DNA of 64,000 nucleotides, from the NCBI RefSeq assembly GCF_044142105.1, contig NZ_JBGTYM010000013.1, forward strand, positions 1 to 64,000, in the 5' to 3' direction. The DNA comes from Pseudogemmobacter sp044142105 (lineage in GTDB: Bacteria; Pseudomonadota; Alphaproteobacteria; Rhodobacterales; Rhodobacteraceae). Positions 1 to 7,034 of the stretch are shown here, in pieces. The notes below the pieces were generated by a model. It was not told where the DNA came from. It was given only the letters and a program-made list of their open reading frames with translations, and searched no databases. Numbering within the stretch: the first letter of the stretch is position 1; each line of letters begins with the position of its first letter. Both the position numbers and the translations under genes were made by a program.

Positions 1-277
1 TTCCCTCCCTCGCGAAGAAGGCCGCAGCTTTTTTTAGAATGTCGCGCTCCTGCTTCAGAACCGCATTCTCCCGCCGCAGCCGCTTCAGCTCGGCATGCAG
101 ATCGACAGGTGCCTCACTTGGCTCAGCTGCATCGCGCTCCTGACCAAGCCATCGCGTCAAGGTCGACAAGCCGATGCCCAAATCTTCCGCAATCTCCCGC
201 CGCGTCCGACCGCTGGTCAGCGCCAGCCGCACAGCTTCACGCCGAAACTCCGGCGTCGGTCTGTTCCCGTTTCCCAT
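1..277 (-). CDS. IS3-family transposase OrfA, cut by the window edge
   Basis: This is the first protein of an IS3-type transposase, which binds the element ends and is normally fused to OrfB by ribosomal frameshifting. The frame starts at ATG 277 behind a GGAGG site and runs off the window after 92 codons. It begins MGNGNRPTPEFRREAVRLAL, followed by a helix-turn-helix (GRTRREIAEDLGIGLSTLTRW, about residues 22-43) and a leucine-zipper-like stretch (LKRLRRENAVLKQERDILKK) typical of IS3 OrfA. A run of seven A on this strand (positions 35-29, then G) gives the A-AAA-AAG slippery sequence used for -1 frameshifting into OrfB. Whether the element is complete cannot be seen. Confidence 0.85.
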   Translation of the reverse strand, partial: MGNGNRPTPEFRREAVRLALTSGRTRREIAEDLGIGLSTLTRWLGQERDAAEPSEAPVDLHAELKRLRRENAVLKQERDILKKAAAFFAREG

Positions 278-350
278 AGAACACCTCCTGGTTCCTCAGT
301 TGGTGCTCTCCACATTTTCCGGGCAAGTCCAGAGCGACCCGATTTTTCAC
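1..350 (-). mobile_element. End of an IS3-family insertion sequence
   Basis: The transposase start is preceded on the minus strand by about 55-75 bases of non-coding DNA that should hold the terminal inverted repeat. A stretch beginning TGGACTTGCCCGG at position 331 is a plausible terminal sequence because IS3 ends start with TG. The exact outer boundary and the target duplication cannot be fixed without the other end, so the limit at 350 is approximate. The element sits just beyond the terminator of the neighbouring TRAP gene. Confidence 0.5.
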
Positions 351-380
351 CGTGATCGCCTGTCCAGCCTTCGCAACTGC

Positions 381-417
381 CACCAAAGAGAAAGGCCCCG
401 GGGTTTCCCCCGGGGCC
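381..417 (-). terminator. Rho-independent terminator of the TakP-like gene
   Basis: A perfect 10-bp G+C stem (394-403 with 408-417, four-base loop) is followed on the minus strand by the T-rich run TTTCTCTTT. It lies 25 bases beyond the stop codon of the TRAP binding-protein gene and points in the same direction. Confidence 0.85.
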
Positions 418-442
418 TGTCCCGATCCTGATTTCGGTTAGC

Positions 443-1549
443 TTACAGCTTGCCGGCCTGCTGCTGCGCCATCATGAACACGTCGTAATTGTATTCGGCG
501 ATCTGGGCGTTCAGATAGGCATCCTTGCGGAAGGCATCCTGCGAAGCCTTGATCTTAGCGAAAGCCGGATTCGAGGCCGACACTTCGGCATAAACCTCGT
601 TCGAGGCCTCGAAGGCGGCCGAGAGGATGTCTTGCGGCAGTGGGCGAAGCTGGGCGCCATTCGCCACCAGCGACTTCAGCGCCGTGGGGTTCTTCCAGTC
701 GTAGTTGGACAGCATGTCCATATTCGCGACCACACAGGCTGCCTTCAGCGCCGCCTGATAGGCTGGCGGCAGCTCACCCCATTTCGCCAGGTTGATCATT
801 GTGGCGATGGCCGGGCCACCTTCCCACCAACCGGGATAGTAGTAATAGGGCGCGACCTTGTAGAAGCCAAGCTTCTCGTCGTCATAGGGGCCGACCCATT
901 CGGTCGCGTCGATCGTGCCTTTTTCCAGCGACGGATAGATGTCGCCCGCCGCGATCTGCTGCGGCACCACGCCCAATTTCTCGATCACCTTGCCGGCAAA
1001 GCCGCCGATGCGCATCTTCAGGCCCTGAAGATCGGCCAGCGAGTTGATCTCTTTCTTGTACCAGCCCGCCATCTGCACGCCGGTATTGCCGGCCGGGAAG
1101 GCGATCAGGTTCTGGGTGGCGTAGAACTCGTTCATCATGTCGATGCCGCCGCCATGGTAGAACCAGGCGTTCATCATCCGCGCGTTCAGGCCGAAAGGCA
1201 CGGCTGCGCCCAGCGCATAGGTCGGATCCTTGCCCCAGAAGTAATAAGGAACCGTGTGGCAGGCCTCGACCGTGCCAGAGGACACGGCATCCGCCGCTTC
1301 CAGACCGGGAACCAGCTCACCCGCCGGGAAGACCTGAATCTGGAACTTGCCATCGGTCATCGCCGAAACCGTGTCGGCCATGACCTGGGCCGCGCCATAG
1401 ATCGTGTCGAGCGACTTGGGAAAGGACGAGGTCACGCGCCAGGTGACGTTGGGCATATCCTGCGCGATGGCCGGGGCGGCCAGGACCGAGGCCCCGGCAG
1501 CGGCCACGCCGCCAACACTGGCCTTGGTCAGAAAGGAACGACGATCCAT
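443..1549 (-). CDS. takP: TRAP transporter substrate-binding protein, TakP-like (2-oxoacids)
   Basis: This is a periplasmic DctP-family binding protein that should deliver a carboxylate to a TRAP membrane complex. The 368-residue length is normal. The N-terminus (MDRRSFLTKA, then a hydrophobic stretch ending APAIAQ near residue 29) is a twin-arginine signal. The mature protein resembles Rhodobacter TakP, which binds pyruvate and other 2-oxoacids with sodium; the segments WVGPYDDEKLGFYKVAPYYY and WWEGGPA belong to that subgroup. The start is supported by GGAGGAGA just upstream of the ATG. No dctQ or dctM membrane gene is next to it, so it is either an orphan or the partners lie beyond the IS element. 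Substrate class is inferred from family likeness. Confidence 0.85.
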   Translation of the reverse strand: MDRRSFLTKASVGGVAAAGASVLAAPAIAQDMPNVTWRVTSSFPKSLDTIYGAAQVMADTVSAMTDGKFQIQVFPAGELVPGLEAADAVSSGTVEACHTVPYYFWGKDPTYALGAAVPFGLNARMMNAWFYHGGGIDMMNEFYATQNLIAFPAGNTGVQMAGWYKKEINSLADLQGLKMRIGGFAGKVIEKLGVVPQQIAAGDIYPSLEKGTIDATEWVGPYDDEKLGFYKVAPYYYYPGWWEGGPAIATMINLAKWGELPPAYQAALKAACVVANMDMLSNYDWKNPTALKSLVANGAQLRPLPQDILSAAFEASNEVYAEVSASNPAFAKIKASQDAFRKDAYLNAQIAEYNYDVFMMAQQQAGKL

Positions 1550-2038
1550 GTGGTCTCCTCCACGTTTATACGGCCCGTACTCCCGGTCGGGCCTTGTTGC
1601 CTGCTTGACCCTAGCGAGCCGACTCCGCCTTGCAAACTCATTTCTTCGCAGCCGAAACCGGCGGGCGGTCAGTTTTCCTTACCAGTCAGACCAAGGCCGC
1701 GCCAGCCCCGAGATTCGCCCCTTAACCTTTGGTCTTCCTGCACAATTTGGCAGCAAAGGCACAGCGATTCATCTCCGCTTCTTGCGGCGCAGGGCCGGAC
1801 CTGTTGTAAGAGGCCCCGCCCAAGCCGCATCGCACCACGCCTTCCCTTACGTCATCCAGACCGGCCCGAACCGGCCATGCAGCCCGCCCCGCCGTTTCGC
1901 CAAACGGCAGGCCCCCCTAAAGCCCCCGCCCGCGAATCTCTCTGCCTCGCATTTTCAAAAGTTGCGCCGCTCACTGAGCGCGTGAAACAATCGTTCAAGA
2001 TTCGACGCCCCGGCGACATCTTTCTTGTGCTTTTGCCA
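1550..2038. other. Non-coding stretch between divergent takP-like and ilv genes
   Basis: About 490 bases hold no frame that looks like a gene; a long plus-strand open frame crossing it is a continuation of takP antisense. The left end carries the takP ribosome site. The rest should contain the takP promoter, but I see no convincing -35/-10 pair, RNA gene or repeat. Confidence 0.5.
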
Positions 2039-2067
2039 TTGACGGGATCACCGCCCCGCTCTAGTGT
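2039..2067 (+). promoter_or_regulatory. Likely promoter of the ilv operon
   Basis: TTGACG at 2039-2044 and TAGTGT at 2062-2067 are separated by 17 bases, a good sigma-70-type spacing. Transcription would start near 2074, about 36 bases before the leader peptide start, which fits an attenuated amino acid operon. Confidence 0.55.
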
Positions 2068-2109
2068 CCGCCGCGGTCAGGCCAAGGGGGCCGGGCCGGA
2101 GGACCTGCA

Positions 2110-2157
2110 ATGTTCGGCATTCTTGTACTTGGGGGCATTTGGCGCATGGGCCGGTAA
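2110..2157 (+). CDS. ilv operon leader peptide (attenuation), 15 aa
   Basis: A 15-codon frame encodes MFGILVLGGIWRMGR. It contains two Ile, two Leu and one Val, with I-L-V-L in a row. A Shine-Dalgarno GGAGG (2098-2102) lies seven bases upstream. It ends 27 bases before the terminator hairpin that precedes ilvB. In classical attenuation, scarcity of charged Ile/Leu/Val tRNA stalls the ribosome here and favours the antiterminator. Position, codon content and RNA pairing agree, although no expression data are available. Confidence 0.85.
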   Translation: MFGILVLGGIWRMGR

Positions 2158-2213
2158 CGGTTGCCCCATAACAGGTTCCCATGCGCCCCCGGTCTGATGC
2201 CCGGGGGCTTTTT
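2131..2213 (+). promoter_or_regulatory. Attenuator region with antiterminator of ilvB
   Basis: Bases 2141-2150 (GGCGCATGGG, inside the leader codons) are exactly complementary to 2178-2187 (CCCATGCGCC). The second segment overlaps the 5' arm of the terminator (2185-2192), so the two hairpins exclude each other. A further helix, 2132-2137 with 2162-2167, could act as the pause/protector structure. This is the full layout of ribosome-mediated transcription attenuation. Confidence 0.8.
2185..2213 (+). terminator. Attenuator terminator before ilvB
   Basis: GCCCCCGG (2185-2192) pairs with CCGGGGGC (2201-2208) around a loop of eight bases, followed by TTTTTG. It is placed 32 bases before the ilvB start codon, so it acts as an early stop rather than a gene-end terminator. 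Confidence 0.85.
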
Positions 2214-2244
2214 GTTGTGCGATGCGGAAGGAAAGAGGCGAGAG

Positions 2245-4002
2245 ATGACACGTCAGACGACGGCGCAGATGACAGGCGCGAAGATGGTGGTTCAGGCGCT
2301 GAAGGATCAGGGCGTCGAGGTGGTCTTCGGCTATCCGGGCGGCGCGGTACTTCCGATCTATGACGAACTCTTCCTTCAGAATGACATCCGCCACATCCTC
2401 GTGCGTCATGAACAGGGTGCCGTTCATATGGCCGAGGGGTATGCCCGCTCGACCGGCAAGCCCGGCGTTGCGCTGGTGACCTCTGGCCCCGGCGCGACCA
2501 ATGCCGTCACGGGCCTGACCGATGCGCTGATGGATTCGATCCCGATCATCGTCCTGACCGGCCAGGTCCCGACCTTCATGATCGGCACCGACGGTTTCCA
2601 GGAGGCCGATACGGTTGGCATCACCCGGCCCTGCACCAAGATGAACTGGCTGGTCAAGGACACGGCGAAACTGGCCGAGACCATCCATCAGGCCTTCCAT
2701 GTCGCCACAGCGGGCCGCCCCGGCCCGGTCCTGGTCGACATTCCGAAGGATGTGCAATTTGCCACCGCCGATTACACGCCCAAGGAAAAGCTTAAGCCCA
2801 GCCATTACCAGCCGCGCGTCAAGGGCGATATCGAAGCGATCACCCGTCTGGTCGAGATGATGGAAACCGCCGAACGGCCGCTTTTCTACACCGGCGGCGG
2901 TGTCATCAACTCGGGCAAGGCCGCGAGCCAATTGCTGCGCGAACTGGTCGAGGCCACCGGCTTCCCGATCACCTCCACCCTGATGGGCCTGGGCGCCTAT
3001 CCGGCCTCGGGCAAGGAATGGATCGGCATGCTCGGGATGCACGGCCTCTATGAGGCCAATCTCGCCATGCATGGCTGCGACCTGATGATCAACGTGGGTG
3101 CGCGCTTTGACGACCGCATCACCGGACGGGTCAAGGATTTCTCGCCCCGCTCGAAGAAAGTCCATATCGACATCGACCCTTCCTCGATCAACAAGGTCAT
3201 CCGCGTCGATGTGCCGATCCTGGGCGATGTCGGCCATGTGCTGGAAGACGCGCTGAAGATCTGGAAGGCGCGCGGCCGCAAGGTCAACAAGGCCGGCCTC
3301 GCCAAATGGTGGGCGCAGATCGAGGAATGGCGGAACGTGAACTGCCTCGCCTATGCCGGTTCGGACAAGGTGATCAAGCCGCAATATGCGCTGCAACGGC
3401 TGGAAGCGCTGACCAAGGGCATGGACCGCTACATCACCACCGAAGTGGGCCAGCACCAGATGTGGGCGGCGCAATTCCTGGGCTTCGACGCGCCGAACCG
3501 CTGGATGACCTCGGGCGGGTTGGGGACGATGGGCTATGGCCTGCCCGCCTCGATCGGCGTTCAGGTGGCCCATCCCGAAGCATTGGTTATCAACGTCGCG
3601 GGCGAGGCGTCCTGGCTGATGAACATGCAGGAAATGGGCACGGCGATGCAGTTCCGCGCCCCGGTCAAGCAGTTCATCCTCAACAATGAACGCCTCGGCA
3701 TGGTGCGCCAGTGGCAGGAATTGCTGCATGGTGAGCGCTATTCACAATCGTGGTCGGAAAGCCTGCCCGATTTCGTGAAACTGGCCGAGGCCTTCGGCTG
3801 CAAGGGCATCAAGGTCTCGGACCCCAAGGACCTGGATGACGCGATCCTGGAAATGATCCGCTATGACGGGCCGGTGATCTTCGATTGCCTGGTCGAGAAG
3901 CATGAGAACTGTTTCCCGATGATCCCGAGCGGAAAGCCGCATAACGAGATGCTCTTGTCGGCCGATGCCAGCGCCTTCAAGTCGGGTGCGGTGCTGGTGT
4001 GA
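2245..4002 (+). CDS. ilvB: Acetolactate synthase large subunit
   Basis: This is a thiamine-diphosphate enzyme that joins two pyruvates to acetolactate, or pyruvate with 2-oxobutyrate, at the first common step of Ile/Val/Leu synthesis. The 585-residue protein has the usual three domains: the N-terminal Pyr domain with the catalytic Glu in VRHEQGAVHMAEGYA, the central FAD/nucleotide fold, and the C-terminal PP domain. The usual GDGSF metal motif reads GEASW followed by MNMQEM and NNERLGMVRQWQ, a form I associate with alphaproteobacterial homologues. The start is the ATG behind GAAAGAGG; longer upstream frame would run into the attenuator. The stop overlaps the next start (TGATG), and ilvN follows one gene later. 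Confidence 0.95.
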   Translation: MTRQTTAQMTGAKMVVQALKDQGVEVVFGYPGGAVLPIYDELFLQNDIRHILVRHEQGAVHMAEGYARSTGKPGVALVTSGPGATNAVTGLTDALMDSIPIIVLTGQVPTFMIGTDGFQEADTVGITRPCTKMNWLVKDTAKLAETIHQAFHVATAGRPGPVLVDIPKDVQFATADYTPKEKLKPSHYQPRVKGDIEAITRLVEMMETAERPLFYTGGGVINSGKAASQLLRELVEATGFPITSTLMGLGAYPASGKEWIGMLGMHGLYEANLAMHGCDLMINVGARFDDRITGRVKDFSPRSKKVHIDIDPSSINKVIRVDVPILGDVGHVLEDALKIWKARGRKVNKAGLAKWWAQIEEWRNVNCLAYAGSDKVIKPQYALQRLEALTKGMDRYITTEVGQHQMWAAQFLGFDAPNRWMTSGGLGTMGYGLPASIGVQVAHPEALVINVAGEASWLMNMQEMGTAMQFRAPVKQFILNNERLGMVRQWQELLHGERYSQSWSESLPDFVKLAEAFGCKGIKVSDPKDLDDAILEMIRYDGPVIFDCLVEKHENCFPMIPSGKPHNEMLLSADASAFKSGAVLV

Positions 4003-4421
4003 TGACAGCTATTGATTTTTTAGAGAAACCGTCTCGGCGCACGGGGAATGATCCTGTCGCCGAGAAGGACCGCGACAATAGTCGGCAGCGGAAAATCGTC
4101 GCTAATGCCTCCAACAAGGCAGCCCGGCGCCATGCGCCTCTGATCAAGGCGCGTGCAAACCGAAAAGCACGGCTGAAGGGTAAGATCACCCTGACGGACG
4201 CTGCGACCCATGATGACAGCGCTCAGTCCATCACGTCGGCGCTGCGTCAGAGAAGGCGAAATTGGGGGAGCGTAAACGCCGCTGAACACCGGGCCGAGCG
4301 ATTGACAGAAAATCGGCTGCTGAATGCGACGGCTGGTTGCGCCGATCTGCCGAAGGGGCGGTCGCGCCTTATCCATCTCGACGATGCAACCAAAGCCCAG
4401 CTTGCGACAGGAATTGAATGA
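4002..4421 (+). CDS. Uncharacterised basic protein coupled between ilvB and ilvN
   Basis: I do not recognise this 139-residue protein. It starts at an ATG overlapping the ilvB stop (TGATG) and stops one base before the ilvN start (TGACATG), so all three genes look translationally coupled. The sequence is rich in Arg, Lys, Asn and Ala (for example RQRKIVANASNKAARRH), with no membrane segment, Cys cluster or known motif. Its codon use is less GC-biased at third positions than its neighbours, so it could be a fast-evolving or acquired gene. It may also be a spacer frame without function. The exact fit at both ends is the main reason to call it a gene. Confidence 0.6.
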   Translation: MTAIDFLEKPSRRTGNDPVAEKDRDNSRQRKIVANASNKAARRHAPLIKARANRKARLKGKITLTDAATHDDSAQSITSALRQRRRNWGSVNAAEHRAERLTENRLLNATAGCADLPKGRSRLIHLDDATKAQLATGIE

Positions 4422-4422
4422 C

Positions 4423-4983
4423 ATGTCCGCACTGAACATCAAGAAAGGCTCGACGAGCCATTCCGCCTATGACCTACGCGACAGCCATATCGAGGTCGAG
4501 GAAAGCCACACGCTTGCGGTGATCGTCGAGAACGAGCCGGGCGTGCTGGCCCGCGTGATCGGCCTGTTTTCCGGCCGCGGCTACAATATCGACAGCCTGA
4601 CCGTGGCCGAGGTCGACCATACCGGCCACCGCAGCCGCATCACCGTGGTCACCCGCGGGACGCCTGCCGTGATCGACCAGATCGAGGCGCAACTGTCGCG
4701 CATGGTGCCGGTGCATGAGGTCCATGACCTGACCGCCGAGGGCCCGAGCGTGCAGCGCGAACTGGCGTTGTTCAAGGTGCAGGGCAAGGGCGATGCGCGG
4801 ATCGAGGCGCTGCGCCTGGCCGAGATCTTCCGCGCCAATGTGGTCGACTCGACGCTGGAAAGCTTTGTCTTCGAGATGACCGGCATGTCCGACAAGATCG
4901 ATGCCTTCGCCGAATTGATGCGGCCGCTGGGCCTGAAGGAAATCGCCCGCACCGGCGTGGCAGCCCTGTCGCGCGGGGTGTGA
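4423..4983 (+). CDS. ilvN: Acetolactate synthase small (regulatory) subunit
   Basis: This is the regulatory partner of IlvB that binds valine and gives feedback inhibition. The 186-residue protein has an N-terminal ACT domain at about residues 30-105 (LAVIVENEPGVLARVIGLF, GRGYNIDSLTV) and the C-terminal activation domain found in the IlvH/IlvN group (ELALFKV near 112, FEMTGMSDKIDAF). The ATG one base after the preceding stop is preferred, because the upstream in-frame start lies inside the small coupled gene. Length and order match alphaproteobacterial ilv operons. Confidence 0.93.
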   Translation: MSALNIKKGSTSHSAYDLRDSHIEVEESHTLAVIVENEPGVLARVIGLFSGRGYNIDSLTVAEVDHTGHRSRITVVTRGTPAVIDQIEAQLSRMVPVHEVHDLTAEGPSVQRELALFKVQGKGDARIEALRLAEIFRANVVDSTLESFVFEMTGMSDKIDAFAELMRPLGLKEIARTGVAALSRGV

Positions 4984-4986
4984 CCC

Positions 4987-5673
4987 TCAGGGGCGGCGCG
5001 CCCGCCGCTCCTCCACCCTGCCCTTCACCAGCCAGGCCACCGCGAAGGCCCAGATCGCGATCGCCTCGCCCCAAAGGACCAGCAGCGCGTGGTTGACCAC
5101 CCTCTGCGGCCCGTCCGGCCCCATCACCTTGAACCAGCTGGCCACGATCACCGCGACCGTCATCACCGCGATCGTCCAGCCGCAGGCGCGGTAGATCCGG
5201 CGGCGCAGCGGCTTGGCGGTGCGCGAGAAGCGGCCAAGGCACAGCGCGGCCAGCGCCGAGAGGAAGACGATGGCCGAGGCGTAATGCGCCATGGCGGCCC
5301 ATTTATAGCCCAAAGCCTGCTGTGTGATCGAACCAAGCAGGTTGGCGTTCGTCCGCATCTCGTTCGGGAAATAGGCCACGCCAAAGGCCGCGATCCCGGC
5401 GACCGTGGTGATCATGTCATCCGACAGCCATTCGCCCGGACGGCGCGCATGGCCGGGATAGGTGATCAGGAACAAGCCGATGGCCGTCAGCACACCGACG
5501 AAAACATCGCGCATCAGCGTATGGTAATAGTCCGAGATCGACGGCTCCACCGCGCCCTGGCTGAACCAGCCGCCCAGGATCAGCAGGAAGGGCAAGGTGA
5601 AGCCCAGCCAGCCCAGCATCCGGCGGATGCGGTAATAAGCGCGCAGCACGTCGTCGCGATTCGGCTCGGTCAT
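4987..5673 (-). CDS. Integral membrane protein of unknown function
   Basis: This 228-residue protein shows six or so hydrophobic segments (roughly residues 25-45, 62-85, 95-112, 130-150, 165-190 and 195-215) and little else. The segment SISDYYHTLMRDVFVG between the first two helices is the most distinctive part and recurs in uncharacterised bacterial membrane proteins. The start at MTEPNRDD follows a weak purine-rich site; a longer frame exists but reads through GC-rich antisense-like sequence. It is convergent with ilvN (three bases between stops) and lies downstream of the PaaG-like gene on the same strand. No function is proposed. Confidence 0.75.
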   Translation of the reverse strand: MTEPNRDDVLRAYYRIRRMLGWLGFTLPFLLILGGWFSQGAVEPSISDYYHTLMRDVFVGVLTAIGLFLITYPGHARRPGEWLSDDMITTVAGIAAFGVAYFPNEMRTNANLLGSITQQALGYKWAAMAHYASAIVFLSALAALCLGRFSRTAKPLRRRIYRACGWTIAVMTVAVIVASWFKVMGPDGPQRVVNHALLVLWGEAIAIWAFAVAWLVKGRVEERRARRP

Positions 5674-5713
5674 GAGGCCCCCTTCTGATCCGGCGACCGA
5701 GTATGACGCGGCT

Positions 5714-6490
5714 TCAGGCGCCCTTGAAGCGGGGCGCGCGCTTTTCAAGAAAAGCCGTGACTCCTTCGACAAAATCGGCGCTGGCACCGCACTGGCCCTG
5801 CAGTCTGGCCTCGAGGGCCAATGCGCCGGCAAGGTCCAGATCGAAACTGCCCCGCAGCGCCTGTTTCAGCGCGCGATAGGCCCCGGTCGGCCCCGCCGCC
5901 AGATGCCCGGCGCGGGCGGCGACCACCGCCTCGAATTCTGCATCCGGCACCGCTTCCCAGATCATCCCCCAATCGGCGGCCTGCCGGGCACCGATCTTGT
6001 CGGCGAAGAGCGCCGCCCCCATGGCGCGGGCCAGGCCGATCTGGCGCGGCAGCCAATGGGTGCCGCCCGCATCTGGGATCAGCCCGATCCGGGTGAAGGC
6101 CTGGATGAAACTGGCGCTTTCAGCCGCGATCACCACGTCGCAGGCCAGCGCCAGATTGGCCCCCGCCCCCGCCGCCGCGCCATTCACCGCCGCGATCACC
6201 GGCACGGGTGCATCGGTGATGAGGCGCAACAGGGGCACATATTCCTCGTTCAGGATGCGTTCGAAATCCACCGCGGCGATATTGGTGGCATCCTGAAGGT
6301 CCTGCCCCGAGCAGAAGGCCCGCCCCGTGCCGGTCAACACGATGCAACGGGCAGTTCCTGCTGCGGCTTCCAGCGCCTCGGCCAGATCCAGCCGCATCTG
6401 CGAGGACAACGCGTTCATCACCGCTGGCCGGTTCATCGCAATGGTGGCGACGCCGCCTGTCTCGCTGACCTCAATCGTCTCGTAGCTCAT
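5714..6490 (-). CDS. paaG: Enoyl-CoA hydratase/isomerase, PaaG-like
   Basis: A 258-residue crotonase-fold protein. The oxyanion-hole segments are present (AFCSGQDLQ near residue 62; NGAAAGAGANLALACD near 107), and PDAGGTHWLPRQIG carries the Asp that serves as the acid/base in PaaG, the 1,2-epoxyphenylacetyl-CoA isomerase of the phenylacetate pathway. Isomerases of this group shift the epoxide or double bond in the CoA ester. No other paa gene is visible nearby, so the substrate is uncertain and another enoyl-CoA isomerase or hydratase role is possible. The start follows GGGAGGCG. Confidence 0.75.
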   Translation of the reverse strand: MSYETIEVSETGGVATIAMNRPAVMNALSSQMRLDLAEALEAAAGTARCIVLTGTGRAFCSGQDLQDATNIAAVDFERILNEEYVPLLRLITDAPVPVIAAVNGAAAGAGANLALACDVVIAAESASFIQAFTRIGLIPDAGGTHWLPRQIGLARAMGAALFADKIGARQAADWGMIWEAVPDAEFEAVVAARAGHLAAGPTGAYRALKQALRGSFDLDLAGALALEARLQGQCGASADFVEGVTAFLEKRAPRFKGA

Positions 6491-6560
6491 GACCGCGCCT
6501 CCCTGTTGCGGGCCAACCTAGCAGGCGCGACCCGGCAGGAAAGCCGAACGCTGCGTCAGC

Positions 6561-7034
6561 TCAGTCCTTGAGAAGTTCCTTCAGCCGGGCTTCCTCGGCC
6601 GCAGTCAGGGCAGCTTCAGAAGGCGCCTCACGCCGGCGCATGGCCATGATTGCGATGCCCCCGCCCAGCAGCAGCATGGCCGGGCCGGCCAGCCACAGGA
6701 TCAGGTTCAATCCCGAGGCGCGCGGGTTGAACAGGACGAATTCGCCGTAGCGCTCGACGATGAAATCGACCACCTCATCGTCCGTGTCCCCCGCCACCAG
6801 ACGCTCGCGGATGATCACCCGCAGGTCATGGCTGATCGCGGCATTGCTGTCGTCAATCGATTCGCCCTGGCAGACCGGGCAGCGGATGTTCTTGGAGATC
6901 TCGCGCGCCCGCGCCTCAAGCGCCGGGTCCGCCAGCATCTCGTCAGGTTGCACCGCAAGGGCCGGTGCGGCCAGCAGCGCCAGTGCCAGGACGCAGGATG
7001 CGGTTCTGCCCCGCCAAGCCGCCAAACCCTTCAT
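6561..7034 (-). CDS. ccmH: Cytochrome c maturation protein CcmH
   Basis: CcmH is a membrane-anchored periplasmic thiol protein that acts on the apocytochrome CxxCH motif during haem attachment (system I). The 157-residue protein has a signal segment (residues 12-30), the hallmark redox motif RCPVCQG (around residue 53), and a transmembrane helix at about 107-127 with a short cytoplasmic tail. Its ATG overlaps the ccmF stop (ATGA), so the two are translationally coupled. Six c-type haem sites in other window genes are likely clients. Start choice is fixed by the overlap. Confidence 0.93.
   Translation of the reverse strand: MKGLAAWRGRTASCVLALALLAAPALAVQPDEMLADPALEARAREISKNIRCPVCQGESIDDSNAAISHDLRVIIRERLVAGDTDDEVVDFIVERYGEFVLFNPRASGLNLILWLAGPAMLLLGGGIAIMAMRRREAPSEAALTAAEEARLKELLKD

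Noticed and set aside
632..2197. 521-codon plus-strand frame across takP and the ilv leader
   Set aside because: Antisense to takP and then running through non-coding DNA and the attenuator; no ribosome site or domain.
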